A DNA stretch of 64,000 bases from Timema cristinae (taxonomy: Eukaryota > Arthropoda > Insecta > Phasmatodea > Timematidae), in the NCBI GenBank assembly GCA_039000515.1, contig JBCFYV010011164.1, positions 50,383,192 through 50,447,191 of the forward strand, in the 5' to 3' direction. The number at the start of each line of letters is the position of its first letter. The first letter of the stretch is position 1. Shown here one piece after another: positions 37,461 through 50,000 of the stretch. Position numbers and translations under genes: made by a program. The notes below the pieces were generated by a model. That model worked only from the letters and a program-made list of their open reading frames with translations, was not told where the DNA came from and made no database searches.

Positions 37461-38453
37461 GATCAAGGTCTATTGTAAACCTCTGTTCCTCTCCAACATA
37501 ATAGAGGTCTAAAAAAATGTTGGCAGGTAATCTAGTTCAATGAATTATCCTCAATTGAAGTTGAATCGTCATGACAGTAAATATTGATATTGATTGTTCT
37601 TGAACTTAAGTTATTTAAACTTCCATTAATATGGTCAACTACAAAACGAGTATTAATTACTATTTAGTTATAGAAATATGTTGGTTAACCTATCTAAAAT
37701 AAGTAAAGAAAGTGGCTGGATTTTAACCTGTATCTTGCGAGGGGTGGTTGGGGTTGGTTTAAATTGAAAGCATTATTGAAATAAATTTTAATTTACAGTT
37801 TAGGCCGATATTGTGTAATGTAGGTCTATTTGTAAATAATTAAAATTTCTAACAGTTTTCTATGATTCGGATTTGATATTAAAGATTCGAAAATAAAATG
37901 TAGATTCGGATTCGAGATTTGGATTTGAAAAATAGTGGATTATACCCATCTCTAAAAATAAGTGTTGACCAACTTTGCAATAAATATATTTTACCAAACT
38001 TGCAATATTTAAATTAAAAAAGGCAACTAGAATTACGGTAGTATTTTAACCAGCTTATTTTTCATTTTAGAGTATGATCATCAACTTTTATAAGCATTAA
38101 AAATTGAATTGAAATAAATTTTGTAGCAAGATAAATTTATATTCAGAGCCCATATAAGGCACATGTGCAACTGCACATAGAGGATTGAAATTGGAACAGA
38201 ATAAGTGATAATATGCCCGATTATTTCATTAGGGACTCGCTAATAATTGAAATATGAAACAGTTCAAATCTTTAACAGCTTGTAATTCCTATGTTTCTCG
38301 TATGATAATTAAAGCTACAAAGACTTATTTTGGGGAAATAGTAAAGTAACACAGAAAAAATTCAATTTTATGAACTTTTTTTTGTAAATGTTAGTGTTAT
38401 TCTTAGTGTTTTGAATACATGATTGTTAAAACCTTTTTTAATTATTTTCTCAA
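37461..38453. other. Intergenic, no gene seen
   Basis: AT-rich. 37855-37960 (GATTCGGATTTGATATT ... AATAGTGGATTATACCCATC) resembles the right end of the element at about 41338-42880. No coding sequence. Confidence 0.4.
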
Positions 38454-38728
38454 GGTGACCTGGTGGTTTAGAGGTAAGGTGTTAGACCGCTGTGTTAGGG
38501 ATCCGGGGTTCATTCCTCGGTCCCGGCATAAAGTTATCTGATTGCCAAACCCTTCATCTCTGACAAGACGTGTATTAATCACAACTTGTGAATGTGTGGA
38601 ATGCCAGGCCTCCACCGTGGTTCGGATCCCACGTTAAACTGTAGGTCCTCCATTTCTTCTCACAATCACTTTACAATTACATATTGGCGTAAGTGCGTAT
38701 AGCCCGAACAGGTAGTAAGATGTGGTGC

Positions 38729-38732
<4 letters not shown>
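38454..38732 (+). mobile_element. SINE-A, near-complete copy
   Basis: Head GGTGACCTGGTGGTTTAGGG, B-box GGTTCATTCCTCGG, body CCTCCACCGTGGTTCGGATC and tail CCCGAACAGGTAGTAAGATG. Nearly identical to 49188-49487 over the aligned body. Followed by an expanded microsatellite tail. Confidence 0.92.
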
Positions 38733-38792
<60 letters not shown>

Positions 38793-38798
38793 GTAATA

Positions 38799-38842
<44 letters not shown>

Positions 38843-38893
38843 AAATGATGATGATGATGATGATAATAATAAAATAATAATAATAATAAATTA
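38733..38893. repeat. TAA / GAT trinucleotide microsatellite
   Basis: The (TAA)n tail of the SINE is extended into a block of (GAT)n and then TAA repeats again, about 160 bp of trinucleotide sequence. Confidence 0.95.
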
Positions 38894-39289
38894 ATTATTA
38901 TTTTTATTTTTTGAGGGTTCTTATTTTAAAATGTTTTGTTAATCATAATTTTATTTTCAAATGTATATACTATTTGTAAAAATCAAAGTCTTTCTTATTT
39001 TAAGAACATAATGTTGTATTCATATATTTTTAAACTCCCACATTTTAAATATGTGGTATTTACATTTCATGTTTGTTTTGACTGGTGACATTTTTAAATA
39101 TCCTATTTTACATGAAAGGCCTATACTTGAATTTGGGAACTTTTTGAAATACTCAACTCGAGTTTGACTCGAAAGGAAAAAAAAACCAAAGCTTTCAGAC
39201 TCCTAATTCTGGTTGAATTAAGTTAGCCCAAAGCTTTGTAATTCAAAATTTTAATATTTTGATATTTATTTAAGAAATTACAGGAAATA

Positions 39290-39855
39290 AGGATAAACAA
39301 ATAAAAAAAGGGAACAAACACAATGTGGTGAAAAATAATGAAAGAACATCTTTCATCTTCTACATTGCTCACAATGTGGCAAAAAATAATGAAAGAACAT
39401 CTTTTATCTTTTACATTGCTGCTACTCGGCAGACGGTTAATGGCTGCAAGGTGGCCGCTGATCGAAAAAACTGGGAATTGTGCTTGCATTATGTGCACCA
39501 AGAAAAAAACTTTCTCAAGTACTCCAATTTGCTGGCTTGTTCAACACATCTTTTATTAAGTATTGTCATTAAGAATCATTTGTTCAAAGACAAACCAGGA
39601 AAACTGTGAATTATCCTGTAATTTATTTTAGAGTTTGAGTGGTTATGCTCGACTGCCTTTTGATGGAAATCGATAGGAACTAAGGTTAGGGTATTGGGTG
39701 ACAATTGACTTCCTTTAAAAGGCAGCCATTAACCATTTGTCCATTAGCAGCATTGTAAGGTTTGAACTTTATTCTTACTTTCATTGTAAAAGCTATATTG
39801 TTTAGAACTATCTTATCTCTTTCCTGTACCTACTTCCATAAATAACAAAAAGTGA
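39290..39855. mobile_element. Foldback MITE (family 2), diverged copy
   Basis: The left arm (AACAAACACAATGTGG, ACATTGCTGCTACTCGGCAG, GGTTAATGGCTGC) pairs with the right arm (GGCAGCCATTAACCATTTGT, TTAGCAGCATTGTAAGG, TTTCATTGTAAAAGC). A segment of about 51 bp (GTGGTGAAAAATAATGAAAG onward) is duplicated in the left arm, creating spurious small ORFs. Related to 34988-35371. Confidence 0.8.
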
Positions 39856-39972
39856 AACTTTTTAGACAACTTATTTTTTTCTCTTAACACAACTAATCTT
39901 TATTGTATTTTAATTTCATAATTAGTTTTCTGTCTTGCCTGTCGTAGCTTCACTTGCTTTTAATCTAACTTA

Positions 39973-40138
39973 ATACTAGGACAGGCACCACATCCAGTCC
40001 CTGGCCATTAATTTATCAATGTGAAAGGGTAAACCTATATGTTCATCAATGATAAATTTTTGGCCATGCAGGGAATCAAACTCGGCATCCTTAACTCAGT
40101 AGACAGACAAACTACCGACTGAGCTAAGGTGTCTGACT
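39973..40138 (-). mobile_element. SINE-C copy
   Basis: ACAGGCACCACATCCAGTCC at the left and a tRNA-like head in reverse at the right (GACAAACTACCGACTGAGCT then AAGGTGTC; box-B-like GGGAATCAAACTCGG). Confidence 0.8.
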
Positions 40139-40727
40139 GGCTTCTATATCAGAAAGTCACAAACATTTTAGTCTAGTCATGTGGCCGTGTTATCATTTTA
40201 TTTTAACGGCTCAATTCATATTATATGCATCACCTGACTATATTAGCTTGCTAATTTCTAAATGTTTATAAATTGCTATAAGAAAAAAATAATATGAATC
40301 TATTGTTTGGATGTGATTCTAATGACCTTAATTTAGTTCACTATAACGTAGTCAATTTTGATTAACTATAGTATTTGGTTCAAAATCAATTTGATTTAGT
40401 AAGAAAATATATTGATTTGATTTAGAGTTGAAAATCTTGGATGCACACAGATTTGATGTAGGTGCTACAGATCATAAAATGATTTTTTTTTTTTAATATC
40501 TTGGTTGTTCAGCATTAGCTTAAGAGTTCCTTTGACCATTATGATGGTCATGTGAATGCAGCTTTGTAAATCCTCTTATTAGGCCATTTCAGCCACATCC
40601 TCATTACAAACTTTCCATACTTAAACTTGTCTGTCACCTTGAGGGCAATTCCTTTCCCCATTAACTCCATAAATCCACTCCTTTGACTGTTCTTTACTCT
40701 AATTGTCATGTGCTACCTTGTTGGCAG
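40139..40727. other. Lis-1 intron sequence
   Basis: AT-rich intron ending at the acceptor CTTGTTGGCAG (40727). Upstream Lis-1 exons (LisH domain, coiled coil, first WD repeats) were looked for between 34202 and here and not found. Confidence 0.45.
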
Positions 40728-41019
40728 GTATTGTGTAAAGACGTTCACTGGTCACAGTGACTGGGTACGCATGGTGCGCGTGTACGAGGACGGCTCCCTA
40801 ATTGCCTCCTGCTCTAATGATCAGACCGTGCGAGTGTGGTACACTGCCAACAAGGACTGTAAAGTGGAGCTTCGGGACCACGATCATGTTGTGGAATGCA
40901 TTGCTTGGGCCCCAGACTCGGCAGCCCCCGCCATCAATGAAGCCGCCGGCGCTGACAACAAGAAAGGTGCTCACGCTGGACCCTTCCTCGCCTCTGGTTC
41001 TCGTGATAAGACTATTAAG
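40728..41019 (+). CDS. Lis-1: Lis-1 exon (WD repeats 4-5)
   Basis: One base of split codon, then [46 protein letters not shown] and [14 protein letters not shown]. Donor AAG/GTAACG. The next exon continues VWDIGTG in phase 0. Confidence 0.95.
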
Positions 41020-44000
41020 GTAACGTCACTTTTTTTTTTGTTTTAAAATGTGTCAACAAAATTAAAATAACACAATAAAGGTTGGTATAAAATTGCTTCA
41101 ACATTGTGGCTACAGACAGGGAAACACCTGAGAAAGTGAAGGACTATTTTGATGTCAGGGAATTTAAACACTTGACTAACTCTGCACATTATAATTTAAA
41201 CAAAAGTGGGAGATTTTGTATATCATTGTTAACAAAATGAATTGTCTAGATATGGCAATCTTAACATTAGAGAGAAAATAGGATTTTTTTTTATAACACA
41301 TTTACAGAGAGCCAAGAATAATACCTTAACATAAAATTAGAAATCGGTCGAATCCACTATTTCTCCCAGGCCTCCACCGTGGTTCGGATTCCACGTTAAA
41401 CTGTAGGTCCTTCATTTCATCTCACAATCACCCTACCATTACACATTAGCGTAAGTGCGTATAACCCGAACAGGTAGTAAGACGCGGTGCTAATAATAAT
41501 AATAAACACTATTTCTCGAATCCTAATTTACATTCTATTTTCGAATTTTTAATTCAAATCCTAGCAAATTGTTAGAAATTTTAATGATTTACAATTAGAC
41601 CTACATTACACAATATAGGCCTAAATTGTAAATTAGGATTTATTTCAATCACGTTTTTAGTTTTAATCAACCCCAACTACCCCTCGCAAAATACTGGTTA
41701 AAATCCAGCCAAATTAAACAGCCTAGACTCAGATTATTGTTTAAAAATCAAATCAATCAAAATTTGAGTGTCTTTTAGCTATTTTTAAAAGTGTTGATAG
41801 AATGAGTTAAGTTTCTAAAAAATGCATCTGAAATAAATAAACAGTAGGCCTAGTTACCTATTGATCAACTTTAATCATCATTGGAGGATAATTTATTTTA
41901 ATAAGAAAGCAAAAATAAAAATACAAACAGATTAAAAAAAATTCTTACAATTAAACATGCATTGAAAACATTGAACTTAATAATGTAATATTATTTTCTT
42001 TTATATCTATTATCTACTTTGGCGTAGAAAATAAGAAATATGTTCTATTCTTGCGATGTATCAATTTCTTAGAAACATGAACATATTTTCGACTCTTGCA
42101 ATATGTTCTTTCCCATTTTATTAGGCAGGACTACGTTTGAATATTTTTACAATTACTTCAATAACATATTTTTTTTAGATAATAAACTCTTAGTTAATAT
42201 CAATTTAAAAACAAATGATGAATTAGCAAATTGTTATTTGATTCTTAAAACTCGATAGCACTTACTAAGCTAAGTGATCAGATTACCTGAATTGATTTCA
42301 ATATACAATGAGTAGGCCGGTAGGCATAAATAAATAAATAATTTTATCGGTGTTTAACTGTTGACGTATTTATTTTTCATGAAACCCAACAAAATATCTA
42401 ACTTAACGATCATATGAAATAAATTGGGGTTATTTGCGTGGTTGTAGATAATTAAAACCAGTTGGGTAGTAAGAATTAACAGTAATGTTTATTTAATCAT
42501 CACTCTGGCCGTTAGCGAGTAAACTAATTATTATTTGAAATATTATATGGTCAAAATGACTTGACTAATGTCACGTGCGTGACGTCACTGATCAGTGGCT
42601 TTTGCCTTCTTAGAAGAAGAAGTGCTTTAAGCGCCATGTAATAGATTATAATTTAAATGAAATAAGATATGTTTATAAAATTAAGACGATATTATTGTCA
42701 ATGCTTTCACATACTTTTCAGGGGCAAATCAATTACATTACAGTTCTATTACTATATTCACCTTAGGTTCATAATTTTTTTTTTTCCAAGATTTTGATTT
42801 GGGTCCAAGATTAGGAATTCAAAGGTAAATTGTATATTTGGATTCATAAAATAGTGGATTCAACATAACTCAAAAATTTTTAATCACACAAATTCAAATT
42901 TTTAAATAAATTTAATATAATGGCACAATTTATTTTATGACTAAACAAAAGGAAATATTGAGGAACTCTGTTTGCTCTGAAACAATATCTTAAAAATCAA
43001 ATACAACTAATCTTAATAGGAATTGACGAGAGAAAGATGGAGAATTTTCAGTACTCAAATTTTTTGAATTTTGAAAAATTGCAGAGTCCAAGCAGCTACT
43101 AAAACTAGACTCAAACCCAAAATTTTAGAGTACTCACACACCCCTAAATAAAATGACTGTAACCTTCACAAATATGTTGATTGTAAGATTTACAGCCCTC
43201 TTGAATCCTATTATCCACATTGGATTAAATCCATGTATCACTCAAGATCTTTCACTTCAAGTTGCTATGAAATTTTAAAATAATAAATGCAATTCGTCGA
43301 AAACCATACAAAAAAAATTGGAAAGATTTAAAGTAGACATTTTAATTTTACAAATTCTATGAAATTTGCTAACATAAATTAGCTTAAAATGAAGATATTA
43401 ATTGTATGAAGTTACAAGTACAGTGTGAAAATTACAAAAAATCTTTCATATTGTATGAGTGTATACGAAGTGATATTAGAAATTTTCTTGACTGATGCTA
43501 TAAAACTTACCATAGGACCTAGTGGCTGCCATCACCCTTGAATTAGTCTCCTTCCCATGTATACATCGGTCCCAGCATTTCTCCCATTTTTGGAACGCTA
43601 CCTGGAAGTTGTTTTCTGTGAGAGTGTCTAGTACTGCCTGTGATGCCTGGATCTTCTCACTTGTGTCAAAGCTGTGGCCCTTCAGCTTGAGCTTCATTTT
43701 AGGAAATAGAAAGATATCACAGGGGCTAAATCAGCGGAGTAGGGAGGGTGGGGGATAAGAGCCATCTTGTTTTTGGTCAAAAACTGATGGGTGAAAAGGG
43801 AAGCTTGAGATAGGGCATTGTCGTGGTGAAACAGCCAGTTCTGTTATCGCAAAAGCTCAGGTACATTTTCATGCAGTCGCCGCAAAAGTCACGGTAGAAC
43901 GGGAAATGGACCTCTGGGACGAATTCTTTGTGCACAATTCTATTAATGCCAAAAAAAATTATGAGCAAGCTCTTAACATTGCTCTTCACCTGTTTGGCCT

Positions 44001-47000
44001 TTTCTGGTTTTGGTGAGGTTGGGCTTTTCTATTGGGTAGATTGTGGCTTGGTCTTAGGGTCATAATCATAAACCCAGCTCTCATCACCACTGATAACCCT
44101 GGACAAGAAGGTCGCATCATCGGAGACGACTTGACGAAGCTCATTGCAGACGTTGATGCATTTCTGCTTCCGGGCAGCCATTGCAGACGTTGATGCATTG
44201 CTGCTTCCGGGCAGCCATTGCAGACGTTGATGCATTGCTGCTTCCGGGCAGCTGTCAGGATCCTTGGCCCAAATTTGGCTGCAACATGGTGCATGCCCAA
44301 GTCAGAATTTGTTGGCATGTTCTAAAACTAATTTCCATCTCCTCAACAAGATCTTGAATGGTCTGTTGTCAATTAAGACGAATGATCTGTTGAAGTTGGT
44401 TAACCATGGTGGGTGTTGCGCAGCTGCTGGGTTTCCCAATGGATGTCCGGCCAACCTTGAACTGGGCATGTTATTGAAACACTTGTGTACGGTCCATGCT
44501 GTCTTCGTCACACTTTTCCAAGATACACACAAAATTTGACACACAATCACAGCTTGTTTTTCAGATTCATCATGAAAATCACCACATGCCTTGTACATGA
44601 CTCCAAAAAAGGACGTGAAGATTCAGCACAACCATCCAGATGCGTGAAACTTGGTACACTGACCCATAAGACATACTAGTGTTACCGTCTAAAGTTGCAT
44701 AGCGCTACTACAACTGCTGTCCAGATGGCAGCACTAATCCGGACATTTTTTGATACCCCCTCGTACACACTCTAAGAAAACAAAATTTTGCTTTATAATT
44801 TTTTATGGCAAGGATATTTTGCTCATTTGTTATACTACATAACTTTTTTTTGAAGAATGTACTTTAAATCACGGTTCTAAATTAAATATTTATCTTTCTT
44901 TCACAGGTTTGGGACATAGGCACAGGATTGTGTCTTTTTACCCTTGTTGGCCATGACAACTGGGTGCGTGGTGTTGTGTTCCACCCAGGAGGCAAGTTCA
45001 TCATCAGTGCCAGTGATGACAAAACAGTGCGGGTGTGGGACACTCGCAACAAGCGCTGTATGAAGAGTCTGGAGGCACATCAACACTTCTGCACCACACT
45101 GGGTCAGTTGAAACTTTACTTCTGATTGTAACATCTAGGCGATATTGTTTAATAATGTTAACATGTGCACAGCATCTTAAATTAAAACATTGAGTTACTT
45201 AACGTGAACTTTCTAAACTGATTATAATAAGCACACGATAGAAAATAAATCGCAGAACCAACACAACTCTTAGCTCCAAGGCCATTAATGTGAGAATCCC
45301 CACTTTCATTTGTTGAGTAAACAAATCAATTATGTCAAGAAATTGAACCTGGGACTTTTAGCTCAATGGACAAACACACCACCGGGTGTTACATATACAT
45401 TCTTTACATTACTATTAAAGTTTGGTCAAATCCTCTATTTATGAAAAATAATCTTAATTTTATCTACAAATCTAAAATTCAAGTAAAGATTACAAACATT
45501 AGTAGAATATAAATAAAACTTAATACAATATAAAATTGACTTAGTATCTACAGTCTATCCTGTGTAGGAGTGGTGGTAACTGACAGCCAACAAAAGTTAG
45601 ATCTACTCTCATGTATCCATTGCTGTCACTTTTGGCAGCCAAAACTTTCACAACAAACAAGTTTTTTTATAATTATTTTATTTTAATCAGCTTTTACATT
45701 ATTGAAACACTTATGAAAATACGTTTTGATGTGGGTTTTTTTTGTGTAAGTGGCCGGCATCTGTGGCTCACTTAAAATTCTTTACAAATGAAAGTTTTTA
45801 AAAGGCTGCATCCTATTCATAGGTAAAAATTGCAAAGTCAGATGAAATTAGGACAGTTAATGACATCATATAAGCCCTAATCAGTTGTGTTCATGTGCAT
45901 GTGCTTACAAAATAAAAACATATTTTGAAAGTAATAATTTGTTTAGCTCTTTCCAAATTAAAATTATTTATTTTATAATTTATGGTAGCCAGCTATAAGA
46001 AGATAAAAGGTGTGAATATAATACTTTTTGATTTATAATTTCATCCACTATACTATCTCACATATTCCATAACCGCAAAACAAAAAATAAAGTTTTTTTT
46101 GCTCTTTCAATTAGTTATTAAAAAGCCGATTATATAATAATTCTTAGGGAAGTATCATTAGAAGGGTTTAATAAAACTTTTCAATAATATTTTTATTACT
46201 AAAAAATTAATTATAGATTGAACATATAACATATAACCCGAACAAGTAGTGAAACATGATTCCAAAAAGAAATTAAAGATGGGTTGAATCCACTACACTA
46301 TGAATCCAAATCTCCAACTTACCTTCAAATTCTGAATCTGAATCTTTTATTTAAAAAAACAAAAAAACTATGAACATAATAGGAAATAGAACTAAAGAAT
46401 AACAGAAAATAGAAATATTAACTAAATGTTAACATACATTCTTTCTTAAAATCCATTAATTTTAACATTCATACATTCATTTAAGTGTTAAATTACTTGT
46501 CTGGGGTTTAGTTGTTAAGTTCATCTTATAATTATTATACATAGTTTTTAACCACCAATAATAAATAAGCAATATTAGAGCTCTAAAATAAATTTCACTT
46601 GAAAAATGAAGAAAAAAAACACTATAGTCTCGGTTAACACTAGTGACTTTCATCAACCAATGTTTGCAATAAACATCCTCTGCTAGCTGTCAGTTATCAC
46701 CACTCCTAAGTGAATGCAGGGCAGCCACAGACACGGAAAATATGGAATAGTCAGGGAATTTGAAAACTGGCAAAAAAATCAGGGAAATTGTCCATGAAAC
46801 AGAGGAACTTAGGCATTAACTCAAAATAAGATTATATTTAGTTAATCCCTCTTCAATATTATAAACGGCAATTGAGGTCAGGTAAACTAATAATCAAACT
46901 TGGATACATTAGGCAATTTTTCATGATTGACCAAGCGGTTCTGACCAGAGTGGTTTTTCATAAAAAAAATGGCTATAGAGAAGAGTAAATATAACAGCTG

Positions 47001-50000
47001 GTAGATTAATTTATGTAAACCTACATGTACTGCAAGTCAACAAAAAATGCTCTATTTAATCTAATTCTTAGTTAGATTGGTGCTTTTTTGACTATGTCTA
47101 ATATTTAAATAACACCTACCAAGCTAAACCTATCTTCCCAAAAATAAGCTACAGAAAACATGAATATGTATGTATGAATAAATACTGCTAGATCATATTA
47201 TGATACTCTCTTTTATCCATAACCAAACTGTTTTAATTACCTTTCACAAATAATAAATAATTATAGATGGGCTGCATCCACTATTTTAGGAATCTGAATC
47301 TCCAATTAACTTTTGAATCTGAATCCAAATCTTAAAAAAGAAACTACGAACATTAAAGGAAATATAAATATAATATAATAATAGAAAATACATATATGTA
47401 CTATATTTGGAGGAAGGTCCAGGAAAGGTCGATAGAAACACCTAAAAGGAAAAAAACAGGATGGGACTTCATATTTTCTTGCAGCTTGGTGCATTGTTAG
47501 ACAGCCAAGGCCTTACACATATCTTCTTTAGTATGTTTTGTTGCTCGATTTGGCTTTTTTTTTATAATTCACAACCATTTGGAGTGTTTTTCTTCTCAAT
47601 TAGTATTTATTAAACCATGGAAAGATAAAAATAAGATTTATGCATTTGTTAAAAGCAAGCGAAATAATATTAAATACAAACTAAAAGTGATAGAATTAAA
47701 ACAAAAAAGAGTAAAAAAAACAACCTGGGATAAATGCAACCACGGCTGTAAATTTTTACAGGAAAATGTTAAAGCAAAATAAAGCACATGACATAAATCC
47801 ACCCATCAAAATGATCTAGAGTAGGGGTCTGCGAGCTTGGGTTTTTTCATTTGAGTCGAGTATTTCTAAAAGCTCCCGAGTTTGAGTTTATTCATAATTT
47901 TAAAATGTTAAAAAGTGGGCTTATATTAAAAGTTAAAACACATGTTCTTAAAATAAGAATGACACCCATTTTTAAACATAATAAAAACTTTTGGAAAAAA
48001 AAGTTAAACAAATGGAAATATCAGTTTTTAAATTAGAAATAACACTTATAAAATATGATTTAAAAATAAGAACAGCACTCGAATAAAAATCTAATGAAAA
48101 ATAATTAAAATGGTTCAAACGCCCATGCCTTTAAGGACATTAAAATTACACTAACAATTATATAAAAAAAGTTAATAAAATGAATAATTGCATGATGGCT
48201 TGGAAATGTATAACAAGACAGTGTAGAAACACTGTACAGTGATGTAAAGTAAGTGATAGTGAAGGAAGCCAATCTGAAAGGATTGTTAGATTAGGCCGAG
48301 ATAGGAACAAAACACTTCTCCCTTCATGTTTTCTTAAACTATTACACTTTCCACTTCTTCAAAACTTCCACAGTTGCACATCAGTTTGAATTTTCGGGAA
48401 TATTACTTTTTCATTAATGTCTTTTCATATGAAAAATAAATATTTATGAAAATTCAAAACAATGTACAACTGTGGAAGTTTGAAAAGGTGGGAAGTGTAA
48501 AGGTGTAGAAAGAAAATAGATAAGTGTTTTTGTTCCTATCTAGGCCTAACCTAACTATCCCTTCAGGTTGGCTTCCTTCATTATCACTTACTTTACATCA
48601 CTGTACAGTGTTTCTACACTGTCTTGTTCAAAAGTTAATAAAATTGACGTGTTAATAAGCTGATATTATTCCAAAATATGCTTCAGTAACTTAATTTACT
48701 CTATAAGAAAACATAAGAATCATAAACAATTAGAAATTTGAAGTGTTTCATATTTTGTTTATTATTCCTTAGTGTAATCGTGCATGATCACATCTTCTGT
48801 TCCATTTCCATTCCTATATGCAGTTGTACAGGATCTCGTTTGACATTATTTTATTGAGAAATTTACTTCAATTCAATTTTAATGCTTATAAAAGTTGATG
48901 CTGATATTTTAAAATTAAAAATGACTATAAAATAATATTTCTAGCAAACAATATGAAACAGTAAATGCTTTTTTAATATAAATGTGGTAAGTTTGGTAAA
49001 ATATGTATTGCAATAAATAAGGTCAACATTGATTTTAAACAGGTTAACTAACATTCTCTAACTAAATAGTAACTAAAACAGAGCTAGTTTTGTAGCTAAA
49101 CGTATTAATACAAGTTTTAAATATCTTTAGTTTGAAAACATTTAATAGAATAATAAATTCTTGATATTACATTTTTAATTTAACATAGGTGACCTGGTGG
49201 TCTAGGGGTAAGGTTTCAGACTTCTATGCTGGCGGCCGGGGTTCAATCCTCGGTCCCGGCGCAGATTTATCTGATTTCTAAACCCTTCCTTCACCTCTGA
49301 CAAGTTATCTTGTGAATGTGGGGAATGCCAGACCTCCACCGTGGTTCGGATTCCACGTTAAACTGTAGGTCCTCCATTTCATCTCACAATTACCCTACCA
49401 TTACACATTAGCGTAAGTGCGTATAACCCGAACAGGTAGTAAGATGCGGTGCTAATAATAATAATAATAATAATAATAATTTAACATAAATTATTATTTT
49501 AGAAAGGGACCAGGTAAAGGTAGTAAAAAAATCATTCAATTATTTAGTAATCTTCTTAGCCATTTTTATTTTCATTGCTTTTTCATGGCAATACAAGTAA
49601 ATAACTTCACTGAAGTTTAATTCAATATGGATGACAATATTGAATAAATTTAACAGTCAAATGTGGTTTTAAAGCGCTGTTACTTTATTAATGTGAAAAT
49701 TGAAATTAATATTTAACAATTTAAGTAACTGAATGATTTATAAGTGGAAATTATAATATTATCTCAATTAAATAGACTATGCTTATTATTTCATTTAAAA
49801 AATTGATTATTAAGTACATCAAGTGGAGGCTAGAAATTGATGAGCCTAGAAAACTTTCGATCTCGAGCTCTAGCTTAAGCTAGAGCTCGGCTCAAAGCTC
49901 GAAATACGAGTACTCGCAGAGCCCTAATCTAGAGTCATAAAAACCAATAGCCTAGGTGATAAGGTTCAAGAATAAGGAGGCTGTAATCTTTAGGTTCGGC

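Larger units (their letters stand above)
47814..49934. mobile_element. Non-autonomous hAT with exact 8-bp target duplication
   Basis: Body 47822-49926 (2105 bp) between copies of ATCTAGAG (47814-47821 and 49927-49934). Inverted ends TAGGGGTCTGCGAG and CTCGCAGAGCCCTA. No transposase. Inside are a foldback MITE (48213-48627) and a SINE-A (49188-49487), both later insertions. Confidence 0.95.

Noticed and set aside
39325..39609. 94-residue ORF with an internal duplication (KNNERTSFIFYIA)
   Set aside because: Lies in the left arm of a foldback MITE with a 51-bp duplication; no protein family.
47579..48036. Two Lys-rich ORFs of 61-67 residues
   Set aside because: AT-rich chance frames; the second lies in the non-autonomous hAT.
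49188..49265. tRNA gene in the SINE-A head
   Set aside because: Has A- and B-box-like blocks but is joined to a SINE body with target duplications; it occurs as several copies in the window.
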